This document shows positions 37,168-45,494 of a stretch of 64,000 bases of DNA, one piece after another (the stretch's first letter is position 1; the number at the start of each line of letters is the position of its first letter). Source of the stretch: Labrys wisconsinensis (GTDB taxonomy: Bacteria; Pseudomonadota; Alphaproteobacteria; Rhizobiales; Labraceae); the NCBI RefSeq assembly GCF_030814995.1, contig NZ_JAUSVX010000013.1, forward strand, positions 1-64,000. Reading direction: 5' to 3'. The notes beneath the pieces are model-generated. The model made no database searches and was not told the origin of the DNA. It worked only from the letters and a program-made list of their open reading frames with translations. Both the position numbers and the translations under genes were made by a program.

Positions 37168-38534
37168 CCCCTCCCCTTCCGGCGCCAGGGCGCGTCCTGC
37201 TCCCAGTCGCCGGCCATGATCGAGCCGTAGGGGTCGACATGGTCGGTCACCTCGGCCAGGTCGTATGCGGCGATCTGGGCCTGGACTGCCGCAGCGCTCT
37301 TGTAGGCGCTCGGCAGCTCGGAATGGTCCGGGATGCCGCAGAAGCTGCGGATATCGAGACCGCGCCCCGCGAGCCCCGCCAGCTCCCCCGCCAGCGAACC
37401 CGCGTTCTGGCGGGAATGCTGCGCGCGGCTGAGGTTGCGCCCGGCCCCGTGCGGCGCGAAGCCGAGCGCATCCCGGCGATCCCTATGGGCGGCGATCAGG
37501 ATCGGCTCGGCCATGTTCATCGGGATCAGCGTGCGGCCGTCGTCGTCGGGCGAAAAGCCCCTCCAGGAAGGCGTGGCGCCCTTGCCGTGGTAGTAGAGCC
37601 CGTCGTCGCGTCGGAAGACGAAGTTGTGCTCGTTCCAGAAGCGGTCGGCGATCCGGTTGCCGAGCCTGCGGGCGGCGAGGTCGTGAATGGCGAAATGGCT
37701 GTCGCGCGTCCACAGGCGCACGAGCTGCAGCGCGTCCCAATAGGCCCTGCCCTCCTCGCTCGAGGCCTGGAGCCAGGCATTGTGCGCGGGCACCCGGGGC
37801 GCGACGATCGCGGTGTGCCGCTTCGCCGCCGCCATGCCCTTCTTGTAGAGCTGGGCGCCGAGGCCGCGCGAGCCGTGATGGGTGACGAGCACGGGGCTGC
37901 CGGTCGAGCGCAGGTGGCCGACATAGGCGAAATGGTTGCCGTCGCCCTGCGTGCCGAAATGATGCACCGCAAAGCCGGCGAGGTCGCGCAGGAAGGAATT
38001 GTCGCGCATGCGCTCGAGATGGGCCGGCGGCGCGAGCGGGGTCTCCCGCCCGCCCGGACCGAAATGCGTCACGGCCTGAACCGCGTCCAGGATCGCCTTC
38101 GGGTCGTCCCGGCGGTTGAACACCGAGATCGCCATCGAGCAGCAGATGTCGGCGGAATGGAAGCCGGGATGGATCGCGTCCTCGCAGGCGACCGCGCCGC
38201 CGACGGGAATCGTGCCCGGCGCCGAGCCCGAAGGGCAGGCGTCGGGCATCACCGCGCCGGCGACGATGGTCGGCACGCGCATCAGGGCGTCCATATGCGC
38301 GGTCACGGCCGCCAGGTTCTCGCGTTCGAGCTCGGTCTGCGGGTCGAGGAAGACGCCGTAGGACAGAGCATTGGTGCGCAGCAGGGTCTCGACGGGCGCC
38401 AGGCGCTGGGCCAGCTCGAACAGCCCCTGCTCGTCCATGCCGCCGGCCCGGGCCGCGTTGAGCGCCTCGATCGCCGGCTTGAACCACTTGCCCGGCTTGA
38501 AGCCCCAGGCGATCAGCGTGTTGCCGTCGATCAT
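37164..38534 (-). CDS. rtcB: RtcB family RNA ligase
   Basis: 456 residues. RtcB joins 2',3'-cyclic-phosphate or 3'-phosphate RNA ends to 5'-OH ends with GTP and Mn2+. Metal and GMP residues are visible: HSADICCSM (Asp and Cys ligands; canonical DIGCGM), FGTQGDGNHF, THHGSRGLG, and the guanylylated-His motif PHGAGRNLSR near residue 370. SGSAPGTIPVGGAVA near residue 105 is also family-like. The DICCS and GTQGDG changes place it in a divergent branch. GAGG lies before ATG 38534. In bacteria it serves RNA repair, for example of cleaved tRNA. Confidence 0.88.
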   Translation of the reverse strand: MIDGNTLIAWGFKPGKWFKPAIEALNAARAGGMDEQGLFELAQRLAPVETLLRTNALSYGVFLDPQTELERENLAAVTAHMDALMRVPTIVAGAVMPDACPSGSAPGTIPVGGAVACEDAIHPGFHSADICCSMAISVFNRRDDPKAILDAVQAVTHFGPGGRETPLAPPAHLERMRDNSFLRDLAGFAVHHFGTQGDGNHFAYVGHLRSTGSPVLVTHHGSRGLGAQLYKKGMAAAKRHTAIVAPRVPAHNAWLQASSEEGRAYWDALQLVRLWTRDSHFAIHDLAARRLGNRIADRFWNEHNFVFRRDDGLYYHGKGATPSWRGFSPDDDGRTLIPMNMAEPILIAAHRDRRDALGFAPHGAGRNLSRAQHSRQNAGSLAGELAGLAGRGLDIRSFCGIPDHSELPSAYKSAAAVQAQIAAYDLAEVTDHVDPYGSIMAGDWEQDAPWRRKGRG

Positions 38535-38718
38535 GTGCCGCCTCACATCCGTCCCCGCTCAGTGATAGCGCGACCGGAGGCAGGCGCCAGGCGCAATCGC
38601 ACACGGCGGCCGTCGCCATTTGCTGCCGGCCGGCGACTCGGCCACCATGCCGGCGAGTCGACGGCTGCGTCCGCGGCTCGGCCGATCCCCCCAACGCATC
38701 ATCCTTCGCGAGGTCACG

Positions 38719-39495
38719 ATGACGGGTCACGCCAAGCGGCTCTGGGCGCTCAACGGGCCGACGCTGACGGATCCGCGCCACGTCCTCGTCGTCGGCGAGA
38801 CCGGCACGGTGACGATCCCGGTTCCCGTGTTCCTGATCGAGCACGAGCGCGGGCTGGTCCTCATCGACACCGGGCTCGTGCCCGCGGCCGCCGTCGATGC
38901 CCGCGCGGTCTATGGGGCGCTGGCCGACAAGTGCCGGATCGACTTCAAGCCCGAGCAGGCCGTCGACCGCCAGCTCGCCCTCATCGGCTACGACGTGACC
39001 GACGTCACCCATGTCGTCATGTCCCATGCCCATTGGGACCATACGGGGGGCATGTATCTCTTCCCGCACGCCCGGTTCGTCATCGGCGAGGGCGAGCTGC
39101 AATACGCCTATTGGCCGATGCCGGCCGCGCCGCTGTTCCGCCGGGAGGACCTCGAGCCGACGCGTGGCTTCGACTGGCGCTTCTTCACCGGCGACTACGA
39201 CCTGTTCGGCGACGGCAGCATCGTCATCCTGCACATGCCCGGCCATACGCCCGGCAACAGCAGCGTCCTGGTGCGCCTTCCGAGCCGCACCTTCCTGCTC
39301 GCCATCGACACCGCGCACCTGCGGTCGGGCTATGTGGGCGAGCGGCCGATGCCGTCCGACTGGAACACGCTGCTCTCGGTGCAGTCGATCCGCCGGCTGA
39401 AGCAGCTCGAAGAAAGCCTGCAGGCGACGCTGTGGATCTCGCACGATCCGGACGATTGGGCCTCGTTCCGGCACGCGCCGGACTTCTACGAGTGA
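38719..39495 (+). CDS. Metallo-beta-lactamase fold hydrolase, N-acyl-homoserine lactonase-like
   Basis: 258 residues. The di-zinc motif HAHWDHTGG lies near residue 100, with further ligands in MPGHTPGNSS, AIDTAHL and WISHDPDD, the arrangement of AiiA/AttM quorum-quenching lactonases. VVMSHAHWDHTGGMYLFPHA followed by GEGELQYAYWP is close to the AttM pattern. GAGG lies five bases before the ATG. Related enzymes also open other lactones, so the AHL substrate is an inference. The gene is convergent with the phosphoesterase gene. Confidence 0.78.
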   Translation: MTGHAKRLWALNGPTLTDPRHVLVVGETGTVTIPVPVFLIEHERGLVLIDTGLVPAAAVDARAVYGALADKCRIDFKPEQAVDRQLALIGYDVTDVTHVVMSHAHWDHTGGMYLFPHARFVIGEGELQYAYWPMPAAPLFRREDLEPTRGFDWRFFTGDYDLFGDGSIVILHMPGHTPGNSSVLVRLPSRTFLLAIDTAHLRSGYVGERPMPSDWNTLLSVQSIRRLKQLEESLQATLWISHDPDDWASFRHAPDFYE

Positions 39496-39501
39496 GGCGG
39501 C

Positions 39502-40311
39502 TCAGGCGGGGCCCGGCTCGCGCAGCGAGCGGCCGCTATAGGCGATGCAGGGATAGGGCTCGAGACTGTCCTGGAAATGCAGGACGCTCTCGCCCCCGTC
39601 GAGGAGAAGGACGCCGATCTGGGCCGGGCCGCCCCGATAGTTGGGCTTGGCGGGGAGAAGCTCGAAGTCGTTCTGATAGGCGATGCCGTGCAGGGTCGAC
39701 CAGGCCAGGCCGTTCCAGCACCCCGATGCCGCCCGGTGCGTATGGCCGGCGAAGACGTGGCGGACGGTGCCGGCGTCCGTCATCGCGCGGACGAGCGCCT
39801 CGGGCGCTTCGAGCCCGGCATGATCAATGAAGAACCCGGTCCTGAACGGCGGATGATGCATGAAGACATAGACCGGCTTCCGGCCCGCCTCGCGCAACGT
39901 CCGCCGGAACCAGGACAATCGGCGCGCGCAATATTCGCCGGCTTCGGAACCGGGCTTGTGGGTGTCGAGGAAGACGAGGACGCAGGCGTCCGTTTCGATC
40001 GTGCTCTGCACGAAGCCGTGCTCGTCGCAGGGCAGGTCCGGCTGCACCGTGCGGAAGATCGCCCGGTCGTCGTGATTGCCGAGGAGGCAGCGGACCGGCA
40101 TCCGCAACGGCCTCAGGCCGTCGAGAAAGGTGCGGTAGGCGGCCTCGCTCGGGACGTCGACATTGTCGCCCATCACGACGCACAGGTCGGCATCGCCGGC
40201 GATCGCGTTGATGCGGGCGACGCAGGTGTCGAGCCGTCCGGCGGAATCGATGCCGCGCACGCGCTCGCCCCGCACCCTGACGTGCGGATCGCCGATCAGG
40301 ACGACCTTCAT
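39502..40311 (-). CDS. Calcineurin-like metallophosphoesterase
   Basis: 269 residues. Binuclear metal phosphoesterase with GDPHV (D-x-H) at the N-terminus, VVMGDNVD, LLGNHDD, VFMHHPPF and FAGHTH in order, similar to CpdA/GpdQ-type phosphodiesterases. It starts five bases after the fold-III PLP-enzyme gene and is surely cotranscribed with it. A second enzyme of this superfamily lies at 59.7 kb. Substrate (cyclic nucleotide, glycerophosphodiester or other) is open. Confidence 0.85.
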   Translation of the reverse strand: MKVVLIGDPHVRVRGERVRGIDSAGRLDTCVARINAIAGDADLCVVMGDNVDVPSEAAYRTFLDGLRPLRMPVRCLLGNHDDRAIFRTVQPDLPCDEHGFVQSTIETDACVLVFLDTHKPGSEAGEYCARRLSWFRRTLREAGRKPVYVFMHHPPFRTGFFIDHAGLEAPEALVRAMTDAGTVRHVFAGHTHRAASGCWNGLAWSTLHGIAYQNDFELLPAKPNYRGGPAQIGVLLLDGGESVLHFQDSLEPYPCIAYSGRSLREPGPA

Positions 40312-40316
40312 GGCGA

Positions 40317-41486
40317 TCACCGCTCGATGAACAGGAGAGGGGTTCGTCCCCGCATCATCAGCAGCACGTCGTTCATCGACGAGCCTTGCCAGCCGGCAAG
40401 ATCGGCGAGCGTGATCGCGAGCCCTCCATCCGCGCCGAGAATGGTGACCTCGTCGCCCACCGCCGGATACGGCACGTCCGAAAGATCGAGCACGGCCTGC
40501 TCGGACGAGACCGACAGGACCGGCGCCTTGACGCCCTTGACGAGGGCGAAGGCGGATCGGCCCGGCGCCGCGACGGGATGGCCGTCCGCGCGGCCGAAGG
40601 GGACGACGCCGGTCGGGCCGGTGACGAGATCGGCATAGCGCAGGGCCGTGCCGGGCGTCCGGTCGGCAGCGTCCGCCGACAGGTGGATGATGCGGGTGCG
40701 CACGGCGGACAGCACGGGACGGAGCCCGGACACGTCGGCCATGGCGAGGGGAAGCGAGGTCTTGCCGAAGAGGAGGCTGCCGGGGGCGACCGCGTTGCAG
40801 CCGTCCTCGATGCCGTACAGGATTCCGGAGCTGGAACGCGCCTGCGTGACCGGGATATCCAGGCCCCTCGCGCGCAGCCTCCCGACGAGATCGCCGAAGC
40901 GCCGCGTGCGCTCCCGGGCAAAGGCGGCCCCTTCGGCGTCGGCGAAGGGCAGATGGGTGTAGAGGCCCTCGATGACGATGTTGGGCATGCGTGCGATCGA
41001 CAGGATCGTGTCCTCCGCCGTGCGGATCGGGAGGCCGAGCCGGCCCCGGCCGGAATCGACCTTGACATAGACCCGGGTCGGCCCGGTCGCGGCGGACGAG
41101 ACGGCCTCGGCCAATTCGAGCTGATGCACGGTCGGGATGAGGCCGAGCCGGAGGAGCGCCGGAATGCCCGCGGGCAAGGTGCTGCCGAAAATGACCAGGT
41201 CGGGCCGGTCCAGGCCGGCGCGGCGAAGCATCCCGGCGTCCGCGCAGGAGCCGCAGAAGATCGTCCGGGCGCCGAGCTCGACGAGCCGCTGCGATAGTTC
41301 GACGAGACCGTGGCCGAAGGCCGCGCTCTTCACGCAGGGGATGATCCTGACATCGGGACCCACCATCGCCCGGATCACCCCGAAATTGTGATCGAGCGCC
41401 CGGAGGTCGATCTCCATCCAGTTCGGACGCGTCGGATCGATCGACCGCCTGTCGGGAATGACCCGCTCGTCCATGGCATCGTTCAT
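40317..41486 (-). CDS. Alanine racemase-like fold-III PLP enzyme lacking the racemase Tyr
   Basis: 389 residues. N-terminal TIM-barrel part with the PLP lysine K53 in CVKSAAFGHG (canonical VVKADAYGHG), VKVDSGRGRLG and a C-terminal beta-domain. The second catalytic base of alanine racemases, Tyr in GYADG, is replaced by Arg (R299 in FGRADGHP), and the ICMDQ loop is SVSSEQ. It is therefore unlikely to be a normal alanine racemase. It could be a racemase or another PLP enzyme for an unusual substrate. AGGGA lies upstream of ATG 41486. The neighbour downstream is a phosphoesterase five bases away. Confidence 0.75.
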   Translation of the reverse strand: MNDAMDERVIPDRRSIDPTRPNWMEIDLRALDHNFGVIRAMVGPDVRIIPCVKSAAFGHGLVELSQRLVELGARTIFCGSCADAGMLRRAGLDRPDLVIFGSTLPAGIPALLRLGLIPTVHQLELAEAVSSAATGPTRVYVKVDSGRGRLGLPIRTAEDTILSIARMPNIVIEGLYTHLPFADAEGAAFARERTRRFGDLVGRLRARGLDIPVTQARSSSGILYGIEDGCNAVAPGSLLFGKTSLPLAMADVSGLRPVLSAVRTRIIHLSADAADRTPGTALRYADLVTGPTGVVPFGRADGHPVAAPGRSAFALVKGVKAPVLSVSSEQAVLDLSDVPYPAVGDEVTILGADGGLAITLADLAGWQGSSMNDVLLMMRGRTPLLFIER

Positions 41487-41588
41487 CGCGCTTCCCTGCC
41501 TGTGAGGTCCATGGCGCCTGCCGGACATGCCGGCGAAGGCACCGGTCTCGCGGCAATCGCAGCCGCCGCCTTCGCTCGCCTCAGAGAT

Positions 41589-41618
41589 ATCCTAGTTGTC
41601 TATGTTTGAGGGTGTCAA
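41589..41618 (-). promoter_or_regulatory. Sigma70-like promoter for the PLP enzyme/phosphoesterase operon
   Basis: On the minus strand TTGACA (41618-41613) is followed by an 18-base spacer and TAGGAT (41594-41589), 103 bases before the start at 41486. TTGACA is a perfect -35 in a G/C-rich background. Confidence 0.6.
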
Positions 41619-41687
41619 GCCGATCGCGGACGATCGCCCGGCCGCCATCGTCGGCTCAGGAGCGTCGAACCCGGCCGCAGGTCCCGA

Positions 41688-42605
41688 TCAGGCTTCGGCC
41701 CCGGCGGACTCCAGCGCCGTCACCTTCCGGCACAGCCTCGAAAGCCATCGGCAGAAGGCCCGGGCGAGGTCCGGATTGTGGCTGCGGTCGACGGCATAGG
41801 CCCGGTACTGCATGCCGCTGGGAGCCCGCGAGCCCGGCAGGACTTCCAGAAGCCCCTTGCCGATCAGATCGGCGACGACGATCTGCGGCGTCACCAGCAG
41901 GGCCTGCCCGGTCGTGACCGCCGGCAGCGCGAGATAGTGATGGTCGTAGCGCGCGCCGGAGATGATGTCCGCGGTCTTCATGTCCATCCCGCGCAGCCAG
42001 GCCGGCAGGATGTCGGGCCGGGAGGTGACGGCGAGGACCGGCGTGGTGCGCAGGGCCTCGAGCCCGCGCCCGGCGACGCAGTCCGGCGCCCCGACGCAGA
42101 CGAGCTGCTCGTCATAGATGTCCCAGCGATCCGCCGGCTCGGTCAGCACCAGGTCGCGCGTCACCAGCACGTCGAAACTGTCGGTCGAGACCGGCGCCGA
42201 GAGCGCGCTGATGACGTCGACGACCACCCCGCCCATCTCCTGGGAAAAATCCCGCAGGTTGGGGATGAGCAGCGTATAGGCGAAGGTCGACAGCGACGTG
42301 CGCACCACCAGGCGGCTCGTCCCGGCCCGGTCGTTTCGACGCATCCGCTTGGCGGTGAACAGGATCGATTCCAACGGCTCGGTGACGGCGTCGGCGAACA
42401 GGCGCCCGAAATCGGTCAGCACGCTCTGGCGCCCGCGCCGCTCGATCAGCTTGGTTCCGAAATAGGCTTCGAGGACGGCAAGGTGGCGGCTGATCGAGCT
42501 CTGGGTGATGCCCAGGCTTCGCGACGCCCGCGTCACGCCGCCGTCCCGGGCGATCTGGACGAAAGCGCGCACGGCATTGAGCGGCAGGTCGCCATTGTCC
42601 GGCAT
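41688..42605 (-). CDS. LysR-family transcriptional regulator
   Basis: 305 residues, normal LysR length. The N-terminal winged HTH is visible as LNAVRAFVQIARDGGVTRAS then RSLGITQSSISRHLAVLEAY and the LTDFGRLF wing. The rest is the effector-binding domain (TTPVLAVTSRP, LALPAVTTGQALLVTP). It is divergent from the ABC/M24/phosphonopyruvate-hydrolase genes, the normal position for their regulator, with an inverted repeat between them. In Variovorax a LysR regulator likewise accompanies phosphonopyruvate hydrolase. Confidence 0.88.
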   Translation of the reverse strand: MPDNGDLPLNAVRAFVQIARDGGVTRASRSLGITQSSISRHLAVLEAYFGTKLIERRGRQSVLTDFGRLFADAVTEPLESILFTAKRMRRNDRAGTSRLVVRTSLSTFAYTLLIPNLRDFSQEMGGVVVDVISALSAPVSTDSFDVLVTRDLVLTEPADRWDIYDEQLVCVGAPDCVAGRGLEALRTTPVLAVTSRPDILPAWLRGMDMKTADIISGARYDHHYLALPAVTTGQALLVTPQIVVADLIGKGLLEVLPGSRAPSGMQYRAYAVDRSHNPDLARAFCRWLSRLCRKVTALESAGAEA

Positions 42606-42674
42606 GGATCGCCCTCCCCCGCGCTGCGCTCGGTCAATCCGGAATCATCGCATTCATATCGAGTTATGCGATGG

Positions 42675-42705
42675 TTGCGACGGATTTGTAATTGATCGGT
42701 CGCAA
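42675..42705. promoter_or_regulatory. Candidate LysR operator
   Basis: TTGCGAC (42675-42681) and GTCGCAA (42699-42705) form a perfect 7-bp inverted repeat around an A/T-rich centre, in the 200-bp divergent region between the LysR gene and the ABC ATPase. Dyads of this spacing are typical LysR recognition sites. Confidence 0.55.
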
Positions 42706-42805
42706 AGATCGCCGATACATCCCGTCATACTAAAATCTGCGTGAACGCAAACCTTTCATCGTCGATCACGGGGCGGTCTCAGAGTCGCCGATAGAGGACC
42801 ATGCC

Positions 42806-43981
42806 ATGGCGACGATTTCCATCCAAGGAATACAAAAGTCGTTCGGCGCGACGACCGTGCTTCGCGATGTCTCTCTGGAAATCGCCGACGGCGAATTTCT
42901 GACGTTGCTTGGCCCCTCCGGCTGCGGAAAGTCGACCTTGCTTCGAATTCTCGCCGGGCTGGAGATCCAGACCGGCGGCACGGTGTCGATCGGCGAGCGC
43001 AGCGTGGACGGGTTGCGGCCGAAGCGGCGCGACGTCGCCATGGTGTTCCAGTCCTATGCCCTCTACCCGCACATGACGGTCGCCGCCAACATGGCGCTGC
43101 CGCTGCGCATGCGGCGCCTGTCCTCCTGGCAAAGGCTTCCCCTGGTCGGCCGGCTGCTGCCCGGCACGCGCCGGGCGGCGGCGGAGATCGAGGCGGACGT
43201 CGTGCGCACCGCCCGGGCGCTCGACATCGGCCATCTCTTGGCCCGCAAGCCCGGGCAGCTCTCCGGCGGCCAGCGCCAGCGCGTCGCGGTGGGCCGGGCC
43301 ATGGTGCGCAGCCCCGCGGTGTTCCTGATGGACGAGCCTTTGTCCAACCTCGACGCCAAGCTGCGCGTCCAGATGCGCGCCGAGATCAAGGAGCTGCACC
43401 GGCGCCTCGGCGTGACCTTCGTCTACGTCACGCACGACCAGTCGGAAGCGATGACGATGTCGGACCGCGTCGCGGTCATGCTGGACGGCGATCTGCTGCA
43501 GGTGGCGCCGCCGCAGGAGATCTACGCCGATCCGAACGACCGGCGCGTGGCGGAGTTCGTCGGCTCGCCGCGGATCAACATGCTGGCCGGGACGGTGCGC
43601 GACAAGGGCACCGTCGATGCGGCCGGCACGGCATTCGCCGTCGACGCCGATGCCCCGCCCGGAACGGCCGTGAGCCTGGGCATCCGCCCGGAGGCGTTCC
43701 GTCCGGCGGATGCGGGCGGCCCGAACACGCTGACCGGCTCGGTCCGGCTGATCGAGCACATGGGCTCGGACCTTTTCGTCCATCTCGACGTGCCGGGGTG
43801 CGAGGCCCCGGTCATCGCCCGCCTGCTGGCCGAGCGGGCGCCGCACATCGAGGTGGGGCAGGTCCTGCATCTCGGCCTTCAGCCGGAGCGTGTCCTCGTC
43901 TTCGCCGCGGACGGCCGGCGCCTGCTCCCGAACGGCGCTCATCGCGCCACGGTCGTCAGGATCCGGGGGACCGGGCGATGA
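42806..43981 (+). CDS. Carbohydrate-type (UgpC/MalK family) ABC transporter ATPase
   Basis: 391 residues. Walker A GPSGCGKSTL near residue 37, Q-loop FQSYALYPHM, signature LSGGQRQRVAVGRAMV, Walker B VFLMDEPLSNLD, H-loop VTHDQSEAMT. The C-terminal MalK-like part (about 240-391) shows GSPRINMLAGTV and LGIRPEAF. A ~22-residue insertion (RMRRLSSWQRLPLVGRLLP) sits in the helical domain. Its permease partners have been deleted downstream, so it probably cannot work with its own operon unless other permeases substitute. Confidence 0.85.
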   Translation: MATISIQGIQKSFGATTVLRDVSLEIADGEFLTLLGPSGCGKSTLLRILAGLEIQTGGTVSIGERSVDGLRPKRRDVAMVFQSYALYPHMTVAANMALPLRMRRLSSWQRLPLVGRLLPGTRRAAAEIEADVVRTARALDIGHLLARKPGQLSGGQRQRVAVGRAMVRSPAVFLMDEPLSNLDAKLRVQMRAEIKELHRRLGVTFVYVTHDQSEAMTMSDRVAVMLDGDLLQVAPPQEIYADPNDRRVAEFVGSPRINMLAGTVRDKGTVDAAGTAFAVDADAPPGTAVSLGIRPEAFRPADAGGPNTLTGSVRLIEHMGSDLFVHLDVPGCEAPVIARLLAERAPHIEVGQVLHLGLQPERVLVFAADGRRLLPNGAHRATVVRIRGTGR

Positions 43982-44159
43982 CCGGCACGGCATCGACGGC
44001 GCCGCTATCCGGCCCGCGCCCCTGCAGGCCGTGATCCTGCCCGTGCCCGGCCCGGTCTTCGTGCCCGTCGCGCCGGGGACCTTCATCGCCTTCCCGGGCG
44101 CCCGGCACCGGTTCGTCGAAGGCCTGACGGGCGGCGCAGCGAAACAGGCCCTTCTTTAA
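43978..44159 (+). pseudogene. Fused remnants of two deleted ABC permease genes
   Basis: An ATG overlapping the ATPase stop (ATGA) starts MTGTASTAPLSGPRPCRP, a plausible N-terminus for the expected first permease, but stops after 18 codons. In another frame the next ~40 codons end with ARHRFVEGLTGGAAKQ, the characteristic C-terminus of a MalG/UgpE-type permease (FVxGLTAGAVKG). The typical operon order ATPase-permease-permease-binding protein is thus collapsed to a ~180-bp scar. I infer one deletion of about 1.7 kb removing nearly all of both permeases. Confidence 0.65.
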
Positions 44160-44188
44160 GACCGTTTCAGACCCGAGGGAATCGATCC

Positions 44189-45442
44189 ATGCCCAGGCTG
44201 TTCAGCGTCACCGCGGCGATGTTCCTATCTCTGCTCGGCCCCGCCCTCTGCGCGGCCGACGCCGGGGCTGCCGACCTCGATGTCCTCTACTCGGCGTCCA
44301 ACCTGATCAATCCGGTGCAACGGGCGTTCAAGCAGCGCTTCGAGAGCACCCATGCCGGCGCCCGGGTCAGCCTCGAGCCCACGCTCGAATACAACGACAC
44401 GCTCGCCATCGCGCTCCGGCAATCCCTGATCGGCGCGGGCCACGACGTCGGCTATTACGGCGTCTCCGACCTCTGCCTCCTGGCGGAGCGCGGCATCGCC
44501 AAGCCGATCGACGCGCTGATCGAGAGCGACCCGCAATGGCGCACGCTCGGCATTCCCGAGAAGCGGCTCGGCGTCACCCGCTGCAACGGCGCCACCTACG
44601 GCATCCCCTTCAGCGCGTCCTTCATGGTCGTTCTGTTCAACAAGACGCTGGTCGCGCAGGCCGGCGGCGATCCCGCCAGGTTTCCCAGGACCTGGCCGGA
44701 CATCCTGGATCTGGCCAGGAAGATCAAGGCCAGGAGCGGCGGGATCGCCATGAACTACGAAGGCTCCTCGAGCTGGAGCTTCATGACCCTGGTGCTGAGC
44801 CGCGGCGGCAGCATCCTGAGCGCGGACGGCAAGGACATCGCGTTCGACTCCAAGGAAGGTCTGGAGGCGCTGCAGATCCTGGCGGGTGCGGGGGCCGCGC
44901 GAGACCACGCCGATCTGACGAAATCCCAGGCGCGCCAGGCCTTCGTCTCGGGCGCCCTGGGCATCCTCGTCGATTCGTCGAGCGGCATCGCCGAGTACAA
45001 GAAGAACATCAACGGCGTCTTCGAGATGGGCATCGTGCCCTATCCGGTTGCGCCGACCGGCGGGATTCCGGCGTCGGGCATGGCGAGCGTCCTGCAGGCC
45101 TCCTCTCCCGAGAAGCAGAAGCTGGCGTGGGACTACATGAAGGACTCCGCCTCTCCCGACGGGCAGACGGTCCTCGGCAAGATGACCGGCTTCCTGCCGT
45201 TCAACGAGATCGCCATCCAGGCGCCGGACAAGCTGGGCGACTACTACGCGCAGAATCCGGAAATCAGGGTCGCCGCCGAGAGCCTCGACAATGCGGTGGC
45301 CTGGCCGAGCTTTCCCGGCCCCAACGGCCTGAAGATCCATCAGATCATCATGGGCTACATGCAGAAGGTCTACAACGGCGCCATGGCGCCGGATGCCGCC
45401 CTTGCCGGCATGGCCCGGGACACGAGGGCGCTGCTGAGATGA
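44189..45442 (+). CDS. Extracellular solute-binding protein, family 1
   Basis: 417 residues. Signal peptide (LFSVTAAMFLSLLGPALCAA, cleavage near 23-28). Mature part DLDVLYSASNLINPVQRAFKQ at its start, GIPFSASFMVVLFNKTLVAQ and TWPDILDLARKIK are hallmarks of the sugar/glycerol-phosphate-type binding proteins (UgpB group). The Asn/Trp-rich hinge residues and AFVSGALGILVDSS follow. GAGGGA precedes the ATG. Members of this group bind sugars or glycerol-3-phosphate. Here the permeases are missing, so the protein may be orphaned. Confidence 0.85.
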   Translation: MPRLFSVTAAMFLSLLGPALCAADAGAADLDVLYSASNLINPVQRAFKQRFESTHAGARVSLEPTLEYNDTLAIALRQSLIGAGHDVGYYGVSDLCLLAERGIAKPIDALIESDPQWRTLGIPEKRLGVTRCNGATYGIPFSASFMVVLFNKTLVAQAGGDPARFPRTWPDILDLARKIKARSGGIAMNYEGSSSWSFMTLVLSRGGSILSADGKDIAFDSKEGLEALQILAGAGAARDHADLTKSQARQAFVSGALGILVDSSSGIAEYKKNINGVFEMGIVPYPVAPTGGIPASGMASVLQASSPEKQKLAWDYMKDSASPDGQTVLGKMTGFLPFNEIAIQAPDKLGDYYAQNPEIRVAAESLDNAVAWPSFPGPNGLKIHQIIMGYMQKVYNGAMAPDAALAGMARDTRALLR

Positions 45443-45494
45443 GGCGGCCTCGCTCACCCCTCCCCGTCCGAGCGACCGCCGGAAGGAGCCGATC

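Noticed and set aside
32034-37200. Integrase attachment site at tRNA-His
   Set aside because: I looked for a copy of the tRNA 3' end near the far edge and found none by eye; no integrase gene is present either.
43890-44159. 89-codon gene upstream of the binding protein
   Set aside because: Its first part is an out-of-frame overlap with the ATPase gene; only the end resembles a permease C-terminus, so it is called a remnant instead.
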